This document shows positions 1-10,231 of a stretch of DNA of 33,645 nucleotides, one piece after another. The position numbers were made by a program, and so were the translations under genes. This stretch comes from Euplotes cf. woodruffi 2 WChen-2021 (taxonomy: Eukaryota; Ciliophora; Spirotrichea; Euplotida; Euplotidae), in assembly GCA_021441665.1 (NCBI GenBank), contig JAGYYN010025012.1, positions 1-33,645 of the forward strand, in the 5' to 3' direction. The stretch's first letter is position 1, and the number at the start of each line of letters is the position of its first letter. The notes below the pieces were generated by a model. The model was not told the DNA's origin. It searched no databases and saw only the letters and a list, made by a program, of their open reading frames with translations.

Positions 1-455
1 TACTATTGAGCAGATCGAGGTTGTATAGTAAACTAGTGTCTTCTTCAATACTGGCTGCCTCTTCAACTATAGAAAGGCCCTGTTTTAACTTCGCTCTTAG
101 GACATACTTATTGACCTTATTTTTAATGATGGACTCAGTCAGTCACTTCTTCCTCGACCTCTTCTTCCTCATTGAGTTCTTTCTTATTAGTGCGATCTTC
201 TTGTCTTTCTTGCAACTTGAAAGGATCTTATTTTAGCAGCTGCTTATGATCGACATTCTCGGCTTTAATAACATTCATTTTGTTGCTTTGGGCCAGATTT
301 TTGCGGCTTTCTTTCCTCCGTAGGCTTTTCGGAGCAGCGACATGATTCATCAAGTTTTTGCTAGCATTTGCTCTGTGATTTTTGCACTTTTTAGGCACTG
401 AAACCGCTCTCTTCACCTGGTTGACATACATCTGCAATGCTGAAGTTGAATCCAT
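1..455 (-). CDS. Lysine-rich protein of unknown function, C-terminus beyond the window; one +1 frameshift
   Basis: The ATG is at 455 and the frame runs 75 codons (MDSTSALQMY...) to TAA at 228-230, preceded by AAA (231-233). Skipping one base there opens a second frame that stays free of TAA/TAG to the window edge, so the gene is treated as a single CDS with an AAA-TAA-G +1 shift. The product is strongly basic (many Lys/Arg), with a Glu-rich stretch only in the unshifted frame. There is one TGA, read as Cys, downstream of the shift. I do not recognise the protein; composition suggests a nucleic-acid- or scaffold-associated basic protein, but that is inference. It lies 93 bp downstream of the stop of the next gene on the same strand. 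Its 3' end is missing. Confidence 0.6.
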
Positions 456-548
456 TTGTAAATATTTATTTGCTTATTTTTATTGAATTAATGCACCAAT
501 TTGCCCTTATAGCAGATCTCCTTTGCGTGTTGAAATATTATGCAGAGT

Positions 549-2927
549 CTAAGTCAGTCTGGAAGTCGTGCTCATTTTGAATAAAGTGTTGTCTTTGCTC
601 TGTGAACGTGTTTTGACCATCGGCTTTGACTCATACCCGTCAAAAGAATCTTCGAGCACATTTTTTGTCTTGTCATCTAAAGCTAGTGAAAATACAATAT
701 ACTCTTCATGATCTTTTTAATGCTCCGTCTGCTGAGAGAAGTGTTATTTAGCAGTTTTATATATTTGTTTTGTGGCTTGCTTTCAACCGTCATTGTCTAA
801 GTCATTTAGATTTGAGGTACAAAAGCAGGTGATTAACTTACTTCATTCATTTTTGGAAACTTATCTTTATCGATGCTCCTCTCAAAATCGTATTTATTTG
901 CTCAGCGCAACTGATTTATTAGCTACTTGTCTTGAAAAGTACTTGTTGAGCTTGATAAGCTCTGAATTCTCCGGTTTTGAAATATCTAAAAATTATGCCT
1001 GAAATAATACTGATTTTAGGTCCTTTTAAATAACTTGGACCTATAGTTTTTTCGATTTCATCTAATGTATCATTCACAGAATTGTGGAACTCGTGAAGTT
1101 GCTTTGGAAGCATCAAGTCACTAGTGTTGACGCTTTCTGGATTGAATCTATTAATCCACTTTGCAATTGAAAGCCCTTGTTGAAGAATCGCAATTGAGCC
1201 TTTATTTAATAGAAGACTCATTATCAGGCATTTTCATAAACTTCATTACGTCTTTACGCAAGATTTCAATAATTAAAACAGTCAAATGTTTGATCTGTTT
1301 GTGAATGATGTCGACTGCTTGCATATTTGACTGAGTATCGATTTTATTCGACTTCAAATCAAGCACATACTCTAGCTCAGTCCGTTCTATTTTTGAAGCA
1401 AGCATTTCTTCAATATCTTCAATCGTGACAGAGTTTGCTGAGCTGTTCTTCGCAAACAGTTCATTTTTGACTTCTTTAATGCCTTTCCTGACAGCAGACT
1501 TAATTTCATACTCAACGACTTCACTAAGTGATTTAAAGCTTTTCTCAAGAGTATTGAATTTGACTTCATAAGCATCAATTCTTGAGATGTCGTCTCTAAA
1601 ATGCGATTTAGTATTTTTAAATTTTATTTATAAAGAAATGCACGTACTCTCGGTCTTTATTGTAAGACTCGATTTTCACGTGACCTGCGAACATATTAGC
1701 AAGTTCTTCAACAGAAACTTTGCTTGCCTTCTCGCTTAAGATCTCGTCAAACCTAAAGAATAATACAAGTTGCCGACCTGAAGATGATTTCTTTATTCCT
1801 GTCCATATCTCTTTCTAAAGTCACCATGTTGTTTTCGAAATTGTGAATCGGGGGAATAACCTTTTCGTAGAGTGTTCTTAGATCAGAGTACTTGCACAGA
1901 GTCGTTGTGTACTCCTTCAACTCTGCGAATTCTGGTGTATTCACTTTATTGTGCAGTTGCGAGTTGAAGTCAGATAATCTGGCTTTCATAACTATACCAA
2001 GAATAAGAAGCATTCTTACATTCAATTTTCTTATCGATTTCGTCGCAATGATATTTGATTACGTTCATATCCTTTTCGAACTTTTCGTATTCTGTCCTGA
2101 AGACGCTTTGACGCAGGTACGTCTCCTCGATCCTTTGCTTTTCTTTGTTCATTAGCTCGTTGATGGCTGCAGATGAGTAGTAGTTCTTATACAGATTGCT
2201 GTTTATCTTTGGGACGTCAACTTCGAGGTCTTTGATTCTTAATTCGAGCAAAGCGACACTAGGCTTAGACGCGAGAGTCGGAACGGTTTCATTCAAACTT
2301 GTTATATTTTTCATTACCTATAGTTATCATTGAGTCTCAATCACAAAAGCAAAGAAAATAAGTTGTTGAGTCTTACAGTGGTTTGAAAATCATAAAATTG
2401 TTTTGCTTCTGCTTTTTCAATCATCCTCTTATCAACATCAGCGAGTTTGTGCTTGAGATCCTTGCTGTCGTGTATTAGGGTATGTAGATTAGTGGCATGG
2501 GTATCGACTCTTTCCTTAATCGTCTCGAACTCCATCTTGGAGACCTTGTTGCTATTTAAGCGACTCTAGGCAAGAATTATTTTCTAAACGTACCGATTTG
2601 GTAGTGGATATCCTCGATGAAGACATCTTTGATTTCGGAAACCAAAAAGTGCTTGACTGCTTCTTCAGATGACCTTTCGAACTCCTCCATCAGCCCGAAG
2701 AGCGGGCCGAGCTGGCCCAGCTGCGTGGCCATGGTCCTGGTCTGAAAGGTCAGCTGGTCGATGACCTTTTGGTTGCTCGATTTGAACTCGGAGATTAAGG
2801 AAGACAGCGATTGCTTTGTTTCTTGCAGCTCGCTCTGCAACGCTGTTAGCGATGTGTTTGGAGATGCGATTGGGGTCTCTGATGGAGAGGATAAAATGGA
2901 GTGGGATGGGCGATTGGCTTGTTCCAT
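549..2927 (-). CDS. Long coiled-coil protein (about 693 aa), 8 introns and two +1 frameshifts
   Basis: Start ATG at 2927, stop TAG at 549-551. Introns: 2566-2593, 2318-2376, 1992-2019, 1753-1777, 1596-1647, 911-942, 797-841 and 677-702, all GT...AG and 25-59 nt long. Two in-frame stops are passed by a +1 shift: AAA-TAG-C (TAG 2552-2554) and AAA-TAA-A (TAA 1202-1204). With these joins the coding length is an exact multiple of three. The protein is rich in Glu, Lys, Ser and Leu heptads over most of its length, with a polar N-terminus (MEQANRPSHS...), so it is an extended coiled coil. No catalytic motif is visible. A structural or cytoskeletal role is the best guess from composition alone. One donor (GTCGGC at 1777) is weak. 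Confidence 0.75.
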
Positions 2928-3184
2928 TTGTTTAAATAACTGATTTATTTTTATATTGGACAGGTCTTGAATTTAGAAGGTGGTGTTTTAGATTTTGGAC
3001 AAGGATTTGGGCTTTTTTGATGCAAAATTTTTGATATAAATTAAAATTTAAATAAACTTGTATAAATAAATCACGATATTGATTTTTATTAAATTATTTA
3101 TAATGTTATTTATTCTTTTAATATAAACAAGATATTGATAATTTAGACGAATTTTAGGTCAATAAATGCATGATTGAAATCACT

Positions 3185-4558
3185 TTATGATGTGTATTTA
3201 TAGAATAAGCTTGACAATCCAATCACTCACAAAGCATAAAATACCAACAGTGAAGGCTTAAAGTAGATTTCAAATGTTGAGAGCTTGTACGTAACTGTGA
3301 TTTTCTCATTATGATACTTCTCCATAACGTTCTTTTTCTTAAATATCATAACTTTGCTTCCTCCTTTCATATCTAAATACTGGTAAATAGTATCTTCAGA
3401 GATAGAGTCGACTTCAAAAGGAAGGCTGTACTTAATATCAGTAGCTCCTTCTGGGAATACAACTTTGATTGTGAATTCTTCAGCAACAATATCGTCGTAA
3501 GGATGTGAAAGGTTGAACTCAGCAATAAACTGTCCTTCGACCATATCGCTCTCAGCAATGTAGTTGTCCTTGGGCAATGAGTAGCCTTGCTTCCAGTAAG
3601 TCTTCCAGCCTCCTAAAACCGGGAATCTTGGGTTAATCTTGAACATGACGCTGTTCTTAGTCCTATACGCATTCGAAGTCGTAATATTGCCGATCTCGTC
3701 AGTGTAGTACAGACCGAAGGTGTCTTTTGGGAGCTCGCACTGCAGCTCGTTGATAGCGAACTTGGTCTTCCACTGGGAGTAGTCAAGACGCCCGAATTCT
3801 CCTTGTAAGTCAGGAATACGATTTTGCAGATTGTACTCCTCCTCAATTGATACTGGACCCCAATGCGACAGGAAAATAGTTCTCGATACTGATGTGAAAA
3901 TCGGTAAACTATCGTCGTAGGTCACGTAGATCACGATTTGCTGCGAGGCGAGCTGCTCGACGTCTCTGAATAAACCGTAACGAATGGATCGACCTCTGAT
4001 CTCCCCTAAGTCCATCTCAGTCGCTTTGATAATGGTTGCAGAGTGGCCGATTTCAAACGTCGACTTCATCTTTTTGGATTTGTAAAGAGTCGGATAGTAT
4101 GCGTCATCGATAACTCTGACTTTTGGGGTGTCAGTGATTTTCATTGTTTTTGGAAACGGTCGCTTTCTGTTAATGTACTCTTCAAGCACGGTCATCTTGC
4201 TCTCGGCATTTGGTTTGAGTGGATCTTTTAGTTTTACTTGGAATCCTGTGTATTTCTCAGAGTACGATTCTTTAGAGTCAATCTTTGTAAGCTCCAGCTT
4301 TTCATTACCTGCTTTTGCTTCGATATAGACAAGATTTTTAATATTGTTGTTGTCAACGAGGATTGTGTAAGAGTCAATATCTTGGTTGGAATCGTTGATA
4401 AACTCGATATTGGTAACTTGCTTTGTGTTGTACTTATCCATATCAAAAACTCTTGTGACTTTACTGTTTACAATACCACTCACTGACTTTAGCATAACTG
4501 TACAGATTAGTAAAGCAACAGCAAATAGTGTAGATCTGCTCAAATCTTTTAAAGCCAT
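3185..4558 (-). CDS. OST1: Ribophorin I / OST1, oligosaccharyltransferase subunit
   Basis: A 457-aa protein in one uninterrupted frame once TGA is read as Cys. Ribophorin I is a non-catalytic subunit of the ER oligosaccharyltransferase that N-glycosylates nascent proteins. Recognition: an N-terminal signal peptide (about residues 1-28), then family blocks YGLFRDVE, SHWGPVSIEE, YYTDEIGNITTS, NPRFPVLGGWKT, GYSLP and VVFPEGATDI, in the same order as in animal ribophorin I. The single TGA (about 3224-3226) sits inside the C-terminal membrane helix. Reading it as Cys completes a hydrophobic segment followed by a short basic tail and TAA at 3185-3187, giving a yeast-like length without the long cytosolic coiled tail of vertebrates. 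No intron and no frameshift, unlike the neighbours. The start is the first ATG ahead of the signal peptide. Confidence 0.95.
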
Positions 4559-4872
4559 TTTTAATTATATTAATTTAGGTTCAAAATGATTGAAAACATG
4601 ACAGAGAGCAAAATTTATTAAATTAAAGTTTGTTAATATGATTAATATATAGACTTAAAAAACTAGGAAATAGCTGAAGGGTATTTAAAGCTTATAATAT
4701 ATTCAGAATAAATATTGTACATTTTTCCTAATACAACATATGAGTATTTATTTTATATAAAATTTATTAAAAAATAGAATAAAAGAAGCAGTTCAGTATA
4801 AATATAAAACACCTCAACACAATTTAAAATTCACTGTGGATCATGGTAATAAATTGAACAAATTTAACCATC
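4559..4872. other. AT-rich intergenic stretch between divergent genes
   Basis: These 314 bases separate the OST1 start (minus strand) from the start of the plus-strand gene at 4873, so both promoters should lie here. No open frame of note. It holds a GTATTTAAA word at 4681-4689, a related GTATTTATT at about 4742, and ATTGAA-type words at about 4587 and 4853. None is proven functional. No telomere repeat or RNA gene is seen. Confidence 0.5.
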
Positions 4873-7524
4873 ATGTCTGAAGTCAGCTTCAAAAAGTACG
4901 TTATCAATAAAGAAAAGAAGATTAACGCTGAGAGCGTGAGACAAGACAGTAAAAAATACAGAGAAATTATCGACCTGCTTAAGCAAAACGAAGCGACTCA
5001 TAAATAAAATAAAAATTACAGCAACCAAGGAGAACGTGAAGTACTGATTGTTAATTAAATTTTATGCTTAGAGATATATCTCTTTTCTTAACAAGATCTA
5101 AATACTTACATCCTCGTTTTAGTTTGGATTTTTACAACCTTAAATATTCTATCAGTCTGCTATATTTCAATTTCCCTTAAAATAGAGCTTTGCAAGCTTA
5201 CCGCAAAGAAGATTACAAAGCCAAGTTCATGTCTGATATCAAACGGCTTGAGAAATAAGCAGCAAGAGCTCGATGAACTCAAAGAAAAAGTTAAGCAGAA
5301 GCTCATAGGATACTCAAAAGTACGGCCAGGCTTACCTCGGTTATCCTGCTGATATAGAATCTAATGCTGTGTAGGACCTCCAGCGGAACAAGCAAAAGGT
5401 CAAAGTTAAATAAGCTCCAGGCACGGCTGAATACATCAAACGACGATCTGCAACACCTCGAGCAGACTTACAAGCAGATGATCGACAAAGAGCGCAAGTT
5501 AGCGAAGGACAATGAAAAATTACTAAAAGCTGAACTCAAGACTAAGCGCAGAGATTTAACTTTAAATAAAGGTAAAAATAAAAAACTGCTGAAGTGTTAT
5601 TTTTATATTAATAAAAAACCTAATTGGGTGTAGAATCTGATGTTAAAGTACAAGCAAAGATAGACACAGGAACAATGACTGATTTATCCCTGTGTAATGT
5701 AGGAACTAGATTATTATTTTGTTAATAATTACTTTTATAGGTAAAGCATGACTTCACGCAGAATAAAGACCCGTTTGAGGTTCTCTGTGAAATCGATATA
5801 AAATACATCAAAGATTACTTACCGCTTTGATCGAAAGTCTCCTTCGATCAGGAAGACGAAAAGAAATACCGCATTTTGTATAATAGAGTCTTTCATAACA
5901 AAAAGGGGAGCTTGCAGCCGCAGAATTTAAATAAATAAAGGCACGTTTGACTTAACAAAGGAAATCAACCGCAATTAAGGGTATTTATAATTTGCTTATT
6001 TATAGAGAACAAATGGTTTGCAAAGCACAAATACTTACTTGCAAAATTAGTCACTTCTAAGTATTCTGAAATTGCAAGTGAAGAACAAAAACAAGATAAT
6101 AAATAATGACTTTAACTCAAATATTGTACTTGTATGTAAAAACTATCATTTTTGCAGAATAAAGTTTTTTAATATGAGTTAAATTTTTGATAAAAAAAAT
6201 TATCACGAAATATATTCTTGATTTTTTATTCTTTTTAGTATGACTAAAACTTAACCAACTTTGCAATATTCTAAACTAATTTACAGCATACAAGAAGAAA
6301 CGGAAAGAAAAATCATAAATCAGTAAATACAGAGTCTGACATTCTCTCAATCCTGGAATTGATTAAAAGACATTACGACGCAAACGACAAGAAGCCAGTG
6401 TCTGAAGAACGGACTTTAAAAACCATAAAATCAATGAAAGTTATCAACACATCACTAAATGAATTCGATTACAGGCACTTGCCGAATATCGATGAAGATC
6501 GAGTAGACAGATTGCTTTCAGACATTGATGAAGGTATTTTAAACTCCCTTTGATGTATTTAAATATAGAAATCCCCACTGAAACAGCGCTTAACATAGCA
6601 GACTCGCCGAGTAGTCAAAACCAGAGCAGCAAGAAAAACCTGATCGATGATGCCAATACTCCAGAAAGAATCGTTCACAAGCGGTCGAATAAATCAGAGA
6701 ATAAAATTAACCAAAAATAGGCTGAATCTTAACTCATACCAGCTAATGCAAAAGACAAGAGGGAAGGCTAAATCAAGAATGCATCAGAGTGATGATTTAT
6801 ACAAGTAAGCTATCTCCATCTTCACACTGTTACAGCGGAGACATACTAAGCGATCCGTATAACTTGTTGAATAAAGAAATGCACTTCGACACAATCGATC
6901 CGAGTAGAATAGTAAACAATAGTGAAAGAATGCCAGAGTTGGACATCAACCATTCTCATCTGACTATCAACAGCAAGAGCAGAGGATATAGCAATCTTCA
7001 TCGGTACCAGAGAGATAGTATCAGCACAAGCAGGCAAAGTGCCTCTGTTGCTAACTTAAATAACAAACTGATCAGTCCGAGGGTGCGAAATTTAATATGG
7101 GTCGACCATCAATCTCCACAAAGGTACTTGTGACATAGTTCTAATTACTATCCTTTATTTTTGGGTTAAAAAAGCAAATAAGAGGAGAAATCAATCGATA
7201 ATAACAATGATTTTAGTATCAATAGTAAAGTGGTACTGAAGTAGCTTAAATAAAATAAATTCAAAGCTAGATCCGAGATTTAAGCTTTCCAAGATTGACA
7301 TTGAAGAAATAAAAAACTCAAAATATGTAAAATACACGATTGCGAATATTGTCGTTGCAAATTACTTTGAATTATATTTGGTCTTATAGGCGAGGGAATG
7401 GAACAAGCCAATTAATAACCAATTGCTTGTTAACTCAAAAAAGCAGATTAGGAGGAAAGAATACTGGAATCGTAGAGTCCTTCCAGCTGATAGTGGAATT
7501 TATTATTCAGCAACCAATTTGTAA
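4873..7524 (+). CDS. Large coiled-coil protein with Ser/Asn-rich C-terminal half; about eight +1 shifts and several introns
   Basis: ATG at 4873, stop TAA at 7522-7524. Canonical shifts occur at AAA-TAA 5005, 5256, 5411, 5936 and 6104 and AAA-TAG 6718 (positions of the stop's first base). A non-canonical AAT-TAA-G shift is needed at 6076-range position 5976-5978. Introns include 5041-5185 (145 nt), one of 55 nt near 5320, one of about 60 nt near 5570, 5981-6005, 6126-6286 (161 nt), about 6540-6575, about 6806-6835 and 7351-7389. The join between about 7124 and 7244 is ambiguous: a 93-nt intron plus an AAG-TAG shift, or one 121-nt intron. The N-terminal half is Lys/Glu/Gln-rich coiled coil; the C-terminal half is Ser/Asn-rich and ends in a basic segment (REWNKPINN...YYSATNL). 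Unknown family. It faces the next gene tail-to-tail. Confidence 0.6.
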
Positions 7525-7560
7525 TCTTGAATGAGAAGTTTATCATTAAATTTTGAATTA

Positions 7561-7588
7561 TTTCAATAGGGAGGAATATTGAAATTGA
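7561..7588. other. Inverted pair of ATTGAAA motifs resembling Euplotes chromosome-breakage sequence (E-Cbs)
   Basis: In the 127-bp gap between two convergent stop codons (7524 and 7652) lie TTTCAATA (minus-strand TATTGAAATA) and, 10 bases on, TATTGAAATT on the plus strand. Both match the published E. crassus E-Cbs consensus HATTGAAaHH at every position, and they are oppositely oriented. E-Cbs directs chromosome fragmentation and telomere addition in that genus. A pair here could separate the two genes onto different macronuclear molecules. AT-rich DNA yields such words by chance, so function is inferred. Confidence 0.4.
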
Positions 7589-7651
7589 TAGATATATTTG
7601 TGATGACTGTTGATATGATAATAGAGTCAAGACTATAAAATGGCAATTTAT

Positions 7652-10083
7652 TTAAGATATTACGTGAGTTGCTCCAATTCTATTAATATAGTCTTCGTAC
7701 TCAAGAATCTTCGATCATTGCGACAGAATTGTTTGAATGTTGTTTCGAATCTTATCATTTTTACTTTCCTTATAAAGCTCATATAATAGCTTTAGATTGT
7801 CTAAGCGTAGATTTGGTATAGCATCGATTACTTGTGTGTAGTACTTTAATGCAAGGACAAGTTCTTGAATAACAATCAGGCTAAATCCAAATTTCTGAAT
7901 AGTGTCAACAAATATATTAGGAAGGTCCTTTCAATCACTTTTAATAATATCGATATTCGATTCTATTTTGCTAATAAGTCTTAAAATCTTCGATGCATTT
8001 GCTAATATTTCCTGGTCTTTGACATACTTTAGCACAGATGCAATTTTATTTACTCCATCTTTGATATTAACAAAAATAGTGATTGCATCGTCACTTCTTA
8101 GTGTGCTTGCTATTCACCTCATCAAATACTTAAGCGAAGCAAGCCTCGCTTCATCTATAAAAACTGTACAAAAGACTCTTACTTTCATTAGTAACCAGTG
8201 ACTTCGGTTCGATGAGTCTTAAAAATGTGATGTGGATGCTATTTATTCAACGCGACTTCGAGGTTCATATCGTTGATAAGCACAGGCTCAAGGATCGCTA
8301 GCTGCGAGCATATTTTCCTTTCAGCATCATCATCACGTTTAAGCGAGATGTAGTACTCGAGCTTGCCTAATATCGTCATTACGATATCAGACTCGTGGCT
8401 TGAGAATATATACGCATTCGTGAGTGTTTGATTATCACTGTTATACTGATTTTTAAACGTATTGATCGAGTTGTTCAGGGCATCTTGAGTCAGATAAATC
8501 GCGTTTCTTGATACCCACTCCAACGCGTTCATTCTTTCAGTCAGCTTTCGGTCAGTCGAGTTCATTAGCTTGCATTTGGTGACGCTTTGTTCGTCGATGA
8601 ACCCTTGTACGAAATTCCAAAGCTGTTCAGTGTCAGCAATAAGGACTTCAAGCTTGGCTGTTTCATCTTGTGCCCATTCAAGAGTCTCGATCTTATTTTT
8701 TGTTTCTTTTAACTGCCTCCATATCCTTTAGGACTTCAGCAAGCTGGATGTTCATCATATTTTGGTTTGAAATCAGTTGGTTCTTCGTTGTATCTACAGT
8801 CGCCTCGATCTCTCTGATCTTAATGTAGTTGTTGTTTGCTGTGAGCTTAATCAAAGAGTCCATTTCCTTGCTTTGAAGGCTAAACACCTCGTCTAGCTCA
8901 TTTTGATATGTCTTCATTGCAGCAAGTTGATCTTCAAGTCTTCTGACCTAAAAATAAGCTAAAAATAAATTTACTTTTTCAAAAAATGATCTTAAATCTG
9001 CTTGAGTTGGAATTTCCTCGTTTTCTTTGCTAATGATTAGCTGTTCAACTCGATTGATTTTATTGTGGATTAAGTTCTTGACTTCCTCAAAAGTCTTGTG
9101 ATTATTATTCGCCTTTTTATTGACAGTCGAAATTATTTCTAGCTGTTCTTTCATTTGGTCTTCGATTTTAGCTGACTTCTCCATTTCAATTTTGACTTTA
9201 TTTGAGAAACTTTGGACTTGAGTCGTCATTTCGTCTTCGTGTCTCTCTAACTGGTCGATTCTTTTAATGACTTTTTCATTGATAAAAGCTTCAATTTGGT
9301 CCATTTTCTTATCAAAAGTTTCTGTAATCTTCTCGATATTATCGACCTTCCCCAGAGCAGACTTGATCTGTGAGATCTCATCGTCTACATGAGGTCTCGA
9401 GGTCTGAGTCATGTCTCTAAGCAGCTCGACAGCATTGTTAATACGAAGAGTGTCGTTTTTGTTTTCTTTGATCTTTTCACTCAACTGCTCTTTGACTTTT
9501 TCAATGTGGTTGTACAGTTCTTGAAAGGCGTTGCCGACTGTCTTTTCATGCTCTGTGAAGTTCTTTAACAGTGCATCGTAACTGTTTGTGAGATCTTCAA
9601 TGTCACCCCAAGTCCTGAAGCTTTCACCCCTTTTGATCATCTCCACTGTTTCGAGATTTTCACTGAAGTCTTTGTACTGGATATCTGGGTTGTACCTTCA
9701 TACAAAGCTCGAGAAATCAAGTGCAATATTGGCTTCTTCTTCGCTGTCTGACTTTAGCATCCGATCGAGTTTCATTTTTATATTAAAATGAGCCTGTTTG
9801 GCTTGAACCTCGCAAACACTCGCTCGTCTTCTTTGAGAAAGCTAAGAAGGACACTCAAGGCTGCTGAAGACTTTTCAGATTCTTTGAAGAAACAAATCAA
9901 TGCAACAGTAATCGACAAGAAACTGTCGATTAATGAATTCGATGCTTCAGGTGGAAACGAAGAGCCTTTACTTAAAAATGAATAAAAAGTTTCAATCTTT
10001 GAGTCTGACAACTGATTTGAGTCAATTTCCTTTGACATTTCTTTCATCAATGCGTTAAACTGTGCTATTTCAGATTCCTCCAT
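7652..10083 (-). CDS. Coiled-coil protein with helical-repeat-like C-terminus (about 782 aa), two +1 shifts
   Basis: ATG at 10083, stop TAA at 7652-7654. Introns: 26 nt near 9785-9811 (weak donor GTGTTT, acceptor CAAACAG), 27 nt GTAAAT...TTTTTAG near 8950-8976, and 28 nt near 8164-8191. +1 shifts at AAA-TAA-G (TAA 8693-8695) and AAA-TAG-C (TAG 8239-8241). The total is an exact multiple of three. The first exon encodes a small helical domain. Residues about 110-480 are a long Glu/Lys coiled coil with Leu/Ile heptads, and the last 250 residues are Leu/Ile-rich amphipathic helices that look like an armadillo/HEAT-type solenoid (visual impression only). TGA codons encode Cys in the C-terminal part. 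If the first intron is not real, the ATG at about 9775 would start a second gene directly after a 101-aa one. Role unknown. Confidence 0.7.
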
Positions 10084-10231
10084 TAATCTAAATTATTTAT
10101 GATTATATTTTAAAAGTTAATAAATTGAATTATCAAGTATTTATTTTTAAACAGACAGAAAAAAAAAGTTTTTTAATTACTTAAACATTACTAAAAGTAT
10201 TTAATATATTAAAAGATCCAATCGTAGGCAG

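Noticed and set aside
549-2927. Reading the broken frames as a pseudogene
   Set aside because: Interruptions are almost all AAA-TAA/TAG with continuation in exactly +1, introns have clean borders, and codon use stays protein-like on both sides in nearly all genes.
3172-3181. GATTGAAATC and GATTGAAAAC (4587) on either side of OST1 as breakage signals
   Set aside because: The first base is G, which the HATTGAAaHH consensus excludes, and such words are expected by chance in AT-rich gaps.
9778-10083. A separate 101-aa gene ahead of the coiled-coil gene
   Set aside because: A 26-nt intron removes its stop and joins it in phase to the next frame, giving a total divisible by three; kept only as an alternative.
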